Notes under the pieces: model-generated
The model's input: the letters and a program-made list of their open reading frames with translations, nothing else
The model's database searches: none
What the model was told of the DNA's origin: nothing
Part shown: positions 1-8,754 of the stretch, piece after piece
Layout of the letters: every line of letters begins with the position of its first letter
Position numbering within the stretch: the stretch's first letter is position 1
Made by a program: the position numbers and the translations under genes
DNA from: Acinetobacter tibetensis
GTDB lineage: Bacteria > Pseudomonadota > Gammaproteobacteria > Pseudomonadales > Moraxellaceae
Assembly: GCF_023824315.1 (NCBI RefSeq)
Contig: NZ_CP098732.1
Coordinates: forward strand, 1,674,001 to 1,738,000
Length of the DNA stretch: 64,000 nt
Direction: 5' to 3'

Positions 1-21
1 GGTTTTGTTTTAAAACAATAG
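1..21 (+). CDS. modA: C-terminal end of molybdate-binding protein ModA (partial)
   Basis: The first 21 bases read in frame as G-F-V-L-K-Q-stop. A Gly-Phe followed by a short basic tail is how many ModA periplasmic molybdate-binding proteins end, and modB starts 10 bases later. Only the last six codons are inside the window, so the assignment rests mainly on position in front of modBC. Confidence 0.5.
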   Translation, partial: GFVLKQ

Positions 22-31
22 GACTGAATCC

Positions 32-715
32 ATGTTAAGCCCAGAGGAACTCAGTGCATTATATTTATCAGCCAAAGTCGCGTTATTTGCGACCTTGCTG
101 AGTTTGCCTTTTGCCATTGCTTTGGCTTGGGTTTTAGCACGTTATGAGTTTCGGTTTAAATTTTTGTTAGAAGCCATCTTACAAATGCCAATGGTCTTAC
201 CGCCCGTAGTTTTGGGCTATTTACTCTTGGTTTTATTTGGGCAACAAGGCTGGATTGGGCGCTACTTAAATGAACTGGGTATTCAAGTGGTTTTTAACTG
301 GAAAGGCGCCGTACTCGCCTCGATGATTGTGGCTTTTCCCTTGATGGTACAACCCATTCGTCTGTCTTTTCAATTGATTAATCAACAGCTTGAACAAGTG
401 GCGGCAACTTTAGGAGCAAGCCCGATACGGGTGTTTTGTAGTATTAGTTTACCTTTGGCAATTCCCGGCATCATTATTGGGAGCATCTTATGTTTTAGCC
501 GTAGTCTGGGTGAGTTTGGGGCAACCATTACTTTTGTTGGCAATATTCCAGACGAAACACGCACGATACCGATTGCAATTTATTCATTTCTGCAACAACC
601 CAACGGTGAAGAAATGGCAATGCGCTTAGTTGCACTTTCTATCCTGTTGGCCTTTAGTGCATTAATTGCCAATTATGTGATTTTGCAGAAATATCAAAAA
701 CGATTAGGAGTTTAA
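32..715 (+). CDS. modB: Molybdate ABC transporter permease ModB
   Basis: Inner-membrane permease of the molybdate importer, 227 aa, the usual length for the family. The sequence is a run of hydrophobic segments with the cytoplasmic EAA-type loop (EQVAATLGASP, about residues 119-129) that docks onto the ATPase. The sentence-like SRSLGEFGAT near residue 157 is typical of ModB/CysT permeases. AGGA lies 8 bases before the ATG. modC follows after 3 bases, so the two are translated from one message. ModB rather than a sulfate permease is inferred from the pairing with a ModC-like ATPase. Confidence 0.9.
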   Translation: MLSPEELSALYLSAKVALFATLLSLPFAIALAWVLARYEFRFKFLLEAILQMPMVLPPVVLGYLLLVLFGQQGWIGRYLNELGIQVVFNWKGAVLASMIVAFPLMVQPIRLSFQLINQQLEQVAATLGASPIRVFCSISLPLAIPGIIIGSILCFSRSLGEFGATITFVGNIPDETRTIPIAIYSFLQQPNGEEMAMRLVALSILLAFSALIANYVILQKYQKRLGV

Positions 716-718
716 GTC

Positions 719-1357
719 ATGTTGAGCTGTAAATTCCATTATCAACGAGCTGATTTTAATTTAGATATTCAACTTGAAATGCAGCACCCAATTTTAGGCA
801 TTGTCGGTTCATCGGGAAGTGGTAAAACCACCTTGCTCAAAAATATAGCAGGATTACTCAATCCGCTATCGGGTGATATTCAATTGGGTTCTCAAACTTT
901 ATTTGCTTCATCTCAGAAAATTAACTTAGCCCCTCATCAACGGCAAGTCGCTTTAGTCTTTCAACAAGCTTTGTTATTCCCACATTTAAATGTTCAACAA
1001 AACCTAAAATATGCAGAAAAACTTCAAGATCCTCAAGATATCAAATTTCACTCTGCACAAATTATAGAATTACTAGAATTAGAACATCTGATTCAACGCA
1101 AAGCCCATCAACTTTCAGGGGGCGAAGCCCAGCGTGTTTGTATTGGACGTGCATTATTGTCGTCACCCAATTTATTACTTTTAGATGAACCACTTACAGG
1201 TTTAGATCGTCAACTCAAGCAACAAATATTGCCTTTCTTAAAACGCATTAAAGATGAACTGGATTTACCTATGATTTATGTCACGCACCATATGGATGAA
1301 TTAAAAAGTTTAGATGCGGAGATTCTCACCATGCATGAGGGAAAATTATTGGCTTAG
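719..1357 (+). CDS. modC: Molybdate ABC transporter ATPase ModC, short form
   Basis: ATP-binding subunit of the molybdate importer, 212 aa. Walker A GSSGSGKT is at residues 30-37, the Q-loop near 82, the ABC signature LSGGE at 132-136, Walker B LLLLDEP at 152-158 and the switch His in VTHH near 189. The typical E. coli-type ModC is about 350 aa because of a C-terminal TOBE/MOP molybdate-binding domain. This protein stops right after the nucleotide-binding domain, so the regulatory domain is missing. It is co-transcribed with modB. Confidence 0.88.
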   Translation: MLSCKFHYQRADFNLDIQLEMQHPILGIVGSSGSGKTTLLKNIAGLLNPLSGDIQLGSQTLFASSQKINLAPHQRQVALVFQQALLFPHLNVQQNLKYAEKLQDPQDIKFHSAQIIELLELEHLIQRKAHQLSGGEAQRVCIGRALLSSPNLLLLDEPLTGLDRQLKQQILPFLKRIKDELDLPMIYVTHHMDELKSLDAEILTMHEGKLLA

Positions 1358-1470
1358 AGTCTTAAGAAAATACATACAATCACAGAAAAAGATAGAATTT
1401 GATATTGGCGTAAATCTGAAAAAAAGCGATGATATGCGCTTATTGAAATAAAATCAGGATTTCTATTTTA

Positions 1471-2364
1471 GTGTTCGAACTTGACTGTAAACTTCTCAGC
1501 ATTTTTTTCTATGTGTATAAATTTAAAAGTGTTTCGGTTGCTGCAGAACAACTCTGCATGAGCCAACCTGCGGTCAGTAATAGCTTAAATAAAATTCGTC
1601 AACATTATAACGATCCGTTATTTTTACGTATTGGCAATGAAATGATGCCAACGGAACTTTCCAAACAGCTCTTTCCTTTGGTGAGTGAAGCCTTAAACCG
1701 AATTGAATTAATTAATAATTTCACCATCGATTTTGATGAAATGAATTCACATCAGCAATTTAACATTGCGATGACGGATGTATCACATTTAGTGTTGCTG
1801 CCAAAGATTTCACAATACTTAAAACAGCATGCCCCCCATGTAAGATTAAATGTACGCCCGATTACCTCTGAAACCAGTTATCAAATGGCAAATGGCGAAA
1901 TTGATCTGGCAATTGGTTTCTTGCCGCACATGGAAAATGGCTTTTATCAACAATTGTTATTTGAACAATACTATGTGGTGATTGCCGCGAAAAACCATCC
2001 TCGTTTAACGCCCAATCATTTAACCATTGAACAGTATTTGGCAGAGTCACATATAGATATTGATGCTGGTATTGGTCATTATCATATTGAAAATGAGCTG
2101 TTAAATTTAGATCTAAAACGCAATATTATCATGCGCTTACCAAGCTACTTGGGTGTGGGTTTGGTGGTGCAAGAGTCCGATGCGATTGCCACTGTGCCTT
2201 ATTACCTGAGCGAAGTATTATTGTCGCGCGGTAATTTACAAATTTTTAATGCGCCTATTTCATTTCCGACGTATAGCGTAAAACAATTTTGGCATATGTC
2301 ATGTCATCATAAGACCAGCCATCAATGGCTAAGACAAATGTGCCATGAAATTTTAGCGCGATAA
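1471..2364 (+). CDS. LysR-family transcriptional regulator
   Basis: 297 aa, normal LysR length. An N-terminal winged helix-turn-helix (about residues 7-66; SVAAEQLCMSQPAVSNSLNK is the recognition region) is followed by a LysR substrate-binding domain. The start is GTG; AGGA lies 11 bases upstream and no better ATG exists before the helix-turn-helix. It stands alone between modC and the convergent antiporter gene, so its target is not evident. The effector is unknown. Confidence 0.85.
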   Translation: MFELDCKLLSIFFYVYKFKSVSVAAEQLCMSQPAVSNSLNKIRQHYNDPLFLRIGNEMMPTELSKQLFPLVSEALNRIELINNFTIDFDEMNSHQQFNIAMTDVSHLVLLPKISQYLKQHAPHVRLNVRPITSETSYQMANGEIDLAIGFLPHMENGFYQQLLFEQYYVVIAAKNHPRLTPNHLTIEQYLAESHIDIDAGIGHYHIENELLNLDLKRNIIMRLPSYLGVGLVVQESDAIATVPYYLSEVLLSRGNLQIFNAPISFPTYSVKQFWHMSCHHKTSHQWLRQMCHEILAR

Positions 2365-2378
2365 AAATTTCTAAAAAT

Positions 2379-2406
2379 AAAAAGAGGTCTCATTAGGCCT
2401 CTTTTT
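2379..2406. terminator. Bidirectional intrinsic terminator
   Basis: AAAAAGAGG at 2379-2387 pairs with CCTCTTTTT at 2398-2406 around a 10-base loop. It sits between the convergent LysR gene and the antiporter gene, with A-run and T-run on opposite sides, so it can serve both strands. Confidence 0.8.
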
Positions 2407-2429
2407 ATTTATGAATTTTATAATTTTGA

Positions 2430-4241
2430 TTACTGTTGTGTGTCGCATTCATTAATAATTTGCCCTGTATGCTTAGGCGTGATTAATGGTGCAGTCGGGC
2501 GTGGGCCTGTGTACTGTAGGCCAATTCCTGCATAAACATCATCTGCTGCAACTTCTGTTTCAAAGCGTTCTTTATCACGTTCTCGGATTTCACGACTAAT
2601 TTCTTCAACCTCGGTTAGGTCAACGCCAAGCTCTTCTAAAATCGCACCACCAAATACCATGGCTGACTCAAAAGTCTCCCGAATCATGTAATCCACATTT
2701 TGTTTGGCCAAATGTAAGGCATGCTCACGGTCATAGGAGCGTACCAACAGTTTAGTTAAAGGAAATTCATGCTGTACCAACTCTACAATTTTATTGGTGG
2801 TGTCTTTATGGTCTACACACACCACAATCGCTTCAGCGGTGTCTGCTCCTGAGGCATGTAAAATATCTAAACGGGAACCATCACCATAGTAAATGGTAAA
2901 ACCGAAACGTTCCGCGTTTTGAATCATGTCAATGTCATTATCAATAATCGTGACATCCACCCCTCGTGCGAGTAGCAATTGACTGGTCACTTGCCCGAAA
3001 CGACCAAAACCAATCATCAGGACTTTAGCCGAAAGACCATCTGCAATGCAGATATTGTCTAATGAAACTTGTGCTGTTTTTTGGGTAAATCGTTTAAATA
3101 AAATACCTAGAATTGGTGTAAGAATCATCGACAAAACCACAATGGCAGTGAGATTTGAACGTTCTACAGCACTAATCACTTGTGCGCTCATTGCTGCTGT
3201 GAACAGCACAAAAGCAAATTCACCACCTTGCGCCATCAGTAATGCACGATCAAGTGCTTCGATATGCGGGCTTTTGGTTAAACGCGCAGTAAGATAAATC
3301 ATGACCGCTTTAACAAACATCAATGCAATGACGGCACTGAGAATGAGCGGCCAGTTATTTTTCACCACGTTTAGGTCTAGGGACATGCCAACGCCGAGGA
3401 AAAATAAGCCAAGTAAAATCCCACGAAATGGCTCAATATCAGCTTCAATTTGATGACGGAAGGTTGATTCTGAGAGGAGTACGCCCGCTAGAAAAGCCCC
3501 CATTGCCATAGAAAGCCCACTGATTTGCATGAGTAAAGCTGCACCCAATACCACCAATAATGCCGCTGCGGTCATCACTTCACGCGCTTTCGCGGCAGCC
3601 AATAAACGGAATAGGGGATTGAGTAACCAATAGCCAGCAGCAATTAAGCCTGCAATTGAAATTAAACCTATGCCAATGTTTTGCAACCGTACTGAGGTAC
3701 TTTCAACGATATGATTCGGCGCAATAAACGCCACAATCGCAAGTAAAGGTACAATCAGCAAATCTTCAAATAAAAGAATAGAGACAATTTTTTGTCCGCG
3801 AGGTTGTGCAATATCGCCACGATCGCCCAAAAGTTGCATTACAATCGCGGTGGAAGTGAGGACAAAACCAGCCGCACATACAAAACTCACTTGCCAAGGA
3901 TAACCATAAATTAAGCCAACACCAGTCAGTCCAAGTGAACACGCGATAATTTGCAAAGTTCCGAGTCCAAAAATCTCCTTTCTTAAACTCCATAAATGTG
4001 AAGGACGCATTTCTAGCCCAATCACAAACAGATACATCACAATACCCAGTTCAGCGATGTGTAAAATTGATGCTGAATCATAGAAAAAAGCCAGACCAAA
4101 TGGCCCAATAATTAATCCTGCAATTAAATAGCCCAATACCGAACTCAGCCCCAAGCGTTTAATCACTGGCACAGCGATGACTGCAGCAGTCAGCAAGATT
4201 ACTGGGGAAATTAGACTGATAGAATCCGCTTCTGCACTCAT
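2430..4241 (-). CDS. CPA2-family monovalent cation:proton antiporter (KefB/KefC-like)
   Basis: Inner-membrane cation/H+ antiporter with about 12 membrane segments in residues 1-390, followed by a cytosolic Rossmann RCK/TrkA-N domain (LMIGFGRFGQ around 408, then the acidic IIDND strand end) that gates transport in response to nucleotides. The open frame extends to a GTG at 4250, but the ATG at 4241 (MSAEADS...) is the more usual start; neither has a strong ribosome site. About 603 aa, matching KefB/KefC. No KefF/KefG-type ancillary quinone reductase is adjacent, so glutathione-gated K+ efflux is possible but not shown. Confidence 0.85.
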   Translation of the reverse strand: MSAEADSISLISPVILLTAAVIAVPVIKRLGLSSVLGYLIAGLIIGPFGLAFFYDSASILHIAELGIVMYLFVIGLEMRPSHLWSLRKEIFGLGTLQIIACSLGLTGVGLIYGYPWQVSFVCAAGFVLTSTAIVMQLLGDRGDIAQPRGQKIVSILLFEDLLIVPLLAIVAFIAPNHIVESTSVRLQNIGIGLISIAGLIAAGYWLLNPLFRLLAAAKAREVMTAAALLVVLGAALLMQISGLSMAMGAFLAGVLLSESTFRHQIEADIEPFRGILLGLFFLGVGMSLDLNVVKNNWPLILSAVIALMFVKAVMIYLTARLTKSPHIEALDRALLMAQGGEFAFVLFTAAMSAQVISAVERSNLTAIVVLSMILTPILGILFKRFTQKTAQVSLDNICIADGLSAKVLMIGFGRFGQVTSQLLLARGVDVTIIDNDIDMIQNAERFGFTIYYGDGSRLDILHASGADTAEAIVVCVDHKDTTNKIVELVQHEFPLTKLLVRSYDREHALHLAKQNVDYMIRETFESAMVFGGAILEELGVDLTEVEEISREIRERDKERFETEVAADDVYAGIGLQYTGPRPTAPLITPKHTGQIINECDTQQ

Positions 4242-4484
4242 ATATTTCACATATTTATTGAATTATTTTGAAAAATATTAACTGATTATGCGGTCATAGG
4301 ACATCATAATTTGAGCTTGAATCAGATTGAAGTGCAGAACTATAGACGCCAAATTGGCTTTAAGAATATTTGATGAGTCTGATTTAACATCATCATTTGT
4401 ATTGCATCAGAATCAAATTTGAAGATTTCGATTCTGATGCAAATATCACGCAGGGTCGTGTTAGAGTTATTTTGTACTGTGATA

Positions 4485-4646
4485 TCAAGGCATAAATGCA
4501 GAGTCGGCATTCACCACAAAAATTACACAGATACAAAAAAATGCGCAGTATAAGAAAAACCAAACAATCATTCGCTTAAAGGCTTTATCTGAAATAGAAC
4601 TGTCCGCATATTTTTCTGGCTTTCTTGAACCTTGATCATCATTCAT
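4485..4646 (-). CDS. Small membrane protein, 53 aa
   Basis: An uninterrupted 54-codon frame begins MNDDQGSRKPEKYADSS and ends VVNADSAFMP. A charged hydrophilic N-terminal half is followed by one hydrophobic stretch (about residues 27-46, IVWFFLYCAFFCICVIFVV), giving a likely single-pass inner-membrane protein with the N-terminus in the cytosol. The basic KAFKR before the helix fits the positive-inside rule. It lies between the antiporter and crotonase genes, all on the minus strand. I do not recognise the family. Confidence 0.5.
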   Translation of the reverse strand: MNDDQGSRKPEKYADSSISDKAFKRMIVWFFLYCAFFCICVIFVVNADSAFMP

Positions 4647-4730
4647 CACAAAACTCACTCTATTATGGCTTGTAATGATTATGGCTAAGTTTTGCAGACT
4701 GAAGTAGATACACTTTTTGCATAAAAAACT

Positions 4731-4764
4731 ATAACAGAAGAAAAGAATTTCAAACTTCTGTTAT
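4731..4764 (-). terminator. Hairpin ATAACAGAAG...CTTCTGTTAT
   Basis: ATAACAGAAG at 4731-4740 pairs perfectly with CTTCTGTTAT at 4755-4764. Reading on the minus strand the stem is followed by AGTTTTTTAT, so it is a reasonable intrinsic terminator for the crotonase gene, although it is over 110 bases past its stop. A hairpin with the same 9-base arms occurs at 47601-47645. Confidence 0.6.
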
Positions 4765-4877
4765 GTTTTTTCATGTGAGCGATCCATGTTTTAAAGGCAT
4801 TTTATGACTTAAACCTTATCTGGCGTGAAGTATCTGTCTTTTATTGAATAAAGGTTTCGGGTCTTGAATAAAGCATT

Positions 4878-5666
4878 CTATTTTCCTTTAAACTCAGGTT
4901 TTCTTTTTTGTACCATTGCCATAACACCTTCATGTGCATCTTCTGACTGGAACAAAGCAGGTAAGTAGGATGCTAAATTTTGTAAGGCATACGCTGTGCC
5001 TTTTTGTTGTGCTTCCTGAGCAGAGCAGATTAAAGCTTGAACTGCCAAAGGTGCTGCTGTAGAAATTTCCTGAGCAATTTGAGTTGCTCGAGCAAGCTGT
5101 TGACCGCAAGCAACTTTCTCAGAAATAAGATTTAAAGCTAAAGCAGTGGCTGCTGTAAAGTTTTTCCCGGTCAATAGGTATGGCATCGCTTTTTGCCAAC
5201 CTGCTGCTTGGACAAAGCGCACTGTGGCTCCACCAAAAGGCATAATGCCACGCAATACTTCCATTTGTGCAAACGTACAATCTTCACTGGCAATCACAAC
5301 GTCGGCATTTAACATCAGCTCAATTCCTGCGGTAAAACAGGTGCCTTGTACAGCAACAACGACTGGCTTGGTTCTGGGTTTACCACTTACTCCCCAAGGG
5401 TCAATTTGATCCGCCGTAAAATTAAAAATACCTTGAGCCAATTTATCTTGCAGTTCAAGCAAATCTAGGCCTGCTGTAAAATGATCACCATGTGCAAAAA
5501 TAATTGCACATCTTAAAGATGGGTCTGCTTCATATTCAGTGAGTGCCTGAGATAATGCCAAGATCATATGACTATCAAAAGCATTTCGTTTACTGACACG
5601 GTCTAAACCAATGAATAAAAGATGATCTTGGACTTCACGACTTACGGTTCCATTTATTTTATTCAT
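4878..5666 (-). CDS. Enoyl-CoA hydratase/isomerase (crotonase) family protein
   Basis: About 262 aa, one crotonase fold. The oxyanion-hole segments are visible as FAHGDHFTAGLDL near residue 60 and the conserved VQGTCFTAGIELML near residue 110. The second position usually read as GxxxGGG is FTAGIEL here. Substrate cannot be told from sequence; the acidic catalytic pair of true hydratases is not clear, so isomerase or hydrolase activity is possible. AGG lies 9 bases before the second in-frame ATG (5666), which is preferred over the ATG at 5672. No pathway neighbours. Confidence 0.8.
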   Translation of the reverse strand: MNKINGTVSREVQDHLLFIGLDRVSKRNAFDSHMILALSQALTEYEADPSLRCAIIFAHGDHFTAGLDLLELQDKLAQGIFNFTADQIDPWGVSGKPRTKPVVVAVQGTCFTAGIELMLNADVVIASEDCTFAQMEVLRGIMPFGGATVRFVQAAGWQKAMPYLLTGKNFTAATALALNLISEKVACGQQLARATQIAQEISTAAPLAVQALICSAQEAQQKGTAYALQNLASYLPALFQSEDAHEGVMAMVQKRKPEFKGK

Positions 5667-5672
5667 CGTCAT

Positions 5673-6094
5673 ACACCTGAGTTATTTTGTTTAATAATGT
5701 TCTTTTATTATGGAATGACTTTGATGAAGATAAAGTGAAAAACTGTATGCAAATGATATAAATCGGCTCCACTGCAAAAATTACAGTAGCATATAAAATT
5801 GTTTTTAAAGTCCGATTAATATTAGCTCAATTAAGTGGATTTTGCTTCTGGGAAGGTACAACCGCTTTTAAACCTGCCAAAAAAAAGGTTTTAAAATGTT
5901 GAGCCAATTGCTTGGCTAGTATGGGATATAGGATATGGGATGCATATTTTGGCAGCTTGGCTATTTCGACATCGCTTATCCTAAGAGTGAAGAGCAGTTT
6001 TCATATTCCTACATTCTGTAGAGCTTTTATTGATTTGAATGAAAACTCAATGGCGATGCAACTTTTGCTTATTGAATTGATTGGGTAATACAGA
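5673..6094. other. Intergenic region without a recognisable gene
   Basis: About 420 bases between the crotonase and aspA. I see no open frame with a start and ribosome site, no RNA gene and no clear repeat. It holds the upstream region of the crotonase gene. Confidence 0.5.
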
Positions 6095-6131
6095 CAAAAA
6101 AAGGAACTTATGACTAAGTTCCTTTTTTTGA
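6095..6131 (-). terminator. Intrinsic terminator after aspA
   Basis: AAAAAAAGGAACTTA at 6096-6110 pairs with TAAGTTCCTTTTTTT at 6115-6129 around the four-base loop TGAC. It lies 20 bases past the aspA stop, and on the minus strand the stem runs into a U-rich tail. Confidence 0.85.
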
Positions 6132-6148
6132 GCTATTACATAAAAATA

Positions 6149-7564
6149 TTATGTAGATTGCTTAGGATGTACCATGTTTTGTACTGAAAGTACATCTGCT
6201 AAAACTTCATCAGAAAGCAAGTTTTCAGCTTTAATGAGCGCAAGAATACTTTGACCAGATTCGTTCGCTTCTTTGGCAATACGAGTCGTCGTTTCATAAC
6301 CAAGGTATGGGTTCAATACAGTAATAATACCAATTGAGTTATCTACCAAGTGTTGGCAATGTTCAGCATTCGCAACAACATTTTCAATACATTTCAATTG
6401 GAACATACGCATTGCTTTACCCAACAAGTCAATTGATTCGAAAAGTTTAAAGGCAATTAAAGGTTCCATTGCATTTAACTGTAACTGACCCGCTTCAGCA
6501 GAAAGGGTAATCGCTAAGTCATTTGCAATAATTTGGTAACACGCCAAGTTCATTGCTTCAGGAATTACTGGGTTCACTTTACCTGGCATGATTGAACTAC
6601 CTGGTTGGCGTGGTTCTAAGTGAATTTCATTTAGACCTGCACGTGGACCACTCGACAATAAACGTAAGTCGTTGGCAATTTTAGCAAGTTTAGTCGCCGT
6701 ACGTTTTAAGAAGCCTGACAATAGAACGAAATCGCCCATGTCTGAAGTTGCTTCAATTAAGTCAGGAGAACTTGAAATGTTCTTTTGCGTAATTTGCGAC
6801 AACGCTTCAATTGCATGTAAACGGTATTCAACTTCAGTGTTAATACCTGTACCAATTGCTGTACCTGCTAAGTTCACAACACTTAATGCATTCGGCATGA
6901 TGCTGTAAAGCATATTCAAGTCATTTTGTAAGGTATTAGCAAATGCACCAAACTCTTGACCTAAAGTCATAGGCACAGCATCTTGTAACTGGGTACGACC
7001 CATTTTTAAGATATGCGCAAATTCTTCAGATTTCGCACGGAAGCTGTCAATTAAGCTTTGGAACGGTGTGTTAAGTTGATCTAAAGAAAACAATAAACCG
7101 ACTTTAATGGCTGTAGGGTATACGTCATTGGTTGACTGTGACATATTTACATCATTATTTGGGTGTAAATATTTATATTCGCCTTTGGCATGTCCCATGT
7201 ATTCCAAGCCAATATTTGCAATTACTTCATTTGCATTCATATTGGTTGAAGTACCAGCACCGCCTTGAATCATATCAATTGGGAATTGGTCATGATATAA
7301 ATCATTCATCAACTGCTGGCAAGCATGTTGAATTGCATTGTATTTATTTTCTTCTAATTTATTTAGTTTAAAATTTGAAACTGCACATGCAGATTTAACC
7401 ATCGCCAACGCTTTAATGAAAATTGGGAAATGGCTTAATTTATTCGGACTTAAATTGAAATTTTCCAATGCACGAAGTGTTTGTACACCGTAGTAACAAT
7501 GGAATGGGACTTCTTTAAAACCGAGTAAATCTTTTTCAGTCCGTGATTTAATTTCAATATTCAT
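6149..7564 (-). CDS. aspA: Aspartate ammonia-lyase (aspartase)
   Basis: Cytosolic enzyme that deaminates L-aspartate to fumarate and ammonia. 471 aa, the family length. The fumarase/aspartase signature GSSIMPGKVN is at residues 322-331 and contains the catalytic serine loop; the substrate-binding GGAGTSTNMNANEV is at 101-114 and SQSTNDVYPT at 142-151. GTSTNMN followed by NEV is the aspartase form; the fumarase C form is close, so misassignment is the main alternative. A divergent LysR gene starts 140 bases away and the gap holds a palindrome also found upstream of the periplasmic asparaginase and symporter genes at 40.2 kb, supporting an aspartate role. Confidence 0.9.
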   Translation of the reverse strand: MNIEIKSRTEKDLLGFKEVPFHCYYGVQTLRALENFNLSPNKLSHFPIFIKALAMVKSACAVSNFKLNKLEENKYNAIQHACQQLMNDLYHDQFPIDMIQGGAGTSTNMNANEVIANIGLEYMGHAKGEYKYLHPNNDVNMSQSTNDVYPTAIKVGLLFSLDQLNTPFQSLIDSFRAKSEEFAHILKMGRTQLQDAVPMTLGQEFGAFANTLQNDLNMLYSIMPNALSVVNLAGTAIGTGINTEVEYRLHAIEALSQITQKNISSSPDLIEATSDMGDFVLLSGFLKRTATKLAKIANDLRLLSSGPRAGLNEIHLEPRQPGSSIMPGKVNPVIPEAMNLACYQIIANDLAITLSAEAGQLQLNAMEPLIAFKLFESIDLLGKAMRMFQLKCIENVVANAEHCQHLVDNSIGIITVLNPYLGYETTTRIAKEANESGQSILALIKAENLLSDEVLADVLSVQNMVHPKQST

Positions 7565-7644
7565 TAAGAAATGCTCTATAGCGGGAATAATTTTATCTTA
7601 GAGCGAGAAGACCTAGCCTGACTAATGTAAAAAAATATTTATTC

Positions 7645-7659
7645 ATGCATTTTTTGCAT
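7645..7659. promoter_or_regulatory. Palindrome ATGCATTTTTTGCAT, candidate LysR operator
   Basis: ATGCA-N5-TGCAT, which also contains the T-N11-A spacing used by LysR regulators. It lies in the aspA/LysR divergent gap, 46 bases before the LysR start. The identical 15 bases occur at 40228-40242 between the asparaginase and symporter genes. A LysR binding site is an inference. Confidence 0.6.
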
Positions 7660-7704
7660 AACACTGTATAATTATTAACATCGCTTAGATTATGGACAGC
7701 GCAA

Positions 7705-8577
7705 ATGTCATTGGAAATTCGTTGGATTGAGGATCTACTTGCTTTAGAACAAGAAAAATCTATCTCAAAAGCGGCCGAACTCAGACATGTAACACAATCT
7801 GCCTTTACACGCAGAATTCAAGCTATTGAAGATGCTTTAGGTTTTCAAATTTTAAAACGCTATAGCAAAAATGTTGACTTTACGGATGCTGGTCAAATTC
7901 TGTTGTCATCTGCAAAAAATATACAAAATCAATTAGATACAACAATTAAGTATCTGGAAAAAAATATTAAAAACAATGAACTTTCTATTAAGTTCGCAGT
8001 ATCTCATTCATTAATTACCCAGTTTTTTCCCAATTTCATTCACAATTTATATACAGATATTAAAGATCTGCAACTTGAAATTATTGCAGCCAATATGAAA
8101 CAGGGCATGCGACTATTGAAAGAAGGTTCATGTGATTTCTTAATTTGCTATTGTGATGAAGAAACTTTAAAACAGTTAGACCATGCAATTTTTGCATTTC
8201 ATAAAATTGTGAAAATGGAAATTTTACCTGTTGCTTCTGCACGTGATAAATATGAAAAATACAGTTTAGAGCAAAATTTTCCGTTGTTGTCTTATAGTAA
8301 GCAAGCTTATTTAAGAAAATGTGTTGATCGTGAAATTGAAGATAAACTGGATTATCGAATTTTATATGAAACAGACAATGCTGGAGATCTAAAAGCTTTG
8401 GTTTTACAAGGACTAGGCGTTGCTTGGTTACCTAAACTTTTAGTAGAAGAAGAAATTGCTGAAAATAAATTGCGCGTCTTAGATGGTTATCACTTCTTTC
8501 AAGATGTTTATCTTATTCGCAGTAAAGTTATATATTCTCAACGTATGGACTATATCTGGAATACTTTAATTAATTAA
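7705..8577 (+). CDS. LysR-family regulator, likely of aspartate/asparagine use
   Basis: 290 aa. Helix-turn-helix at about residues 4-62 (KAAELRHVTQSAFTRRIQAI), then an effector domain with the subgroup feature of testing LVLQGLGVAWLPKLLV near residue 240. It is transcribed away from aspA across a 140-base gap, the classical arrangement for a LysR gene and its target. The palindrome shared with the ansB/symporter gap suggests that it controls both loci. The inducer is unknown. Confidence 0.85.
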   Translation: MSLEIRWIEDLLALEQEKSISKAAELRHVTQSAFTRRIQAIEDALGFQILKRYSKNVDFTDAGQILLSSAKNIQNQLDTTIKYLEKNIKNNELSIKFAVSHSLITQFFPNFIHNLYTDIKDLQLEIIAANMKQGMRLLKEGSCDFLICYCDEETLKQLDHAIFAFHKIVKMEILPVASARDKYEKYSLEQNFPLLSYSKQAYLRKCVDREIEDKLDYRILYETDNAGDLKALVLQGLGVAWLPKLLVEEEIAENKLRVLDGYHFFQDVYLIRSKVIYSQRMDYIWNTLIN

Positions 8578-8583
8578 TAATAT

Positions 8584-8640
8584 TTAGGCATTGTATAAAT
8601 CATTTTTTATCTATTAAATTTTTATTTATACAATGCCTAA
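8584..8640 (+). terminator. 17-bp perfect inverted repeat after the LysR gene
   Basis: TTAGGCATTGTATAAAT (8584-8600) is repeated in inverse orientation at 8624-8640 with a 23-base AT-rich loop. It begins seven bases after the LysR stop and is followed by TTTTAATATTTTG. It is probably a terminator; the loop is longer than usual. Confidence 0.55.
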
Positions 8641-8754
8641 TTTTAATATTTTGAGCATAAATAACACACATTAATCTTTATTTTTTGTCGGTGTTCACAT
8701 TTCTAAATTTCCCCATTGATTGCTTTATCGTACAACTTTTTGAATGTTTTTTTA

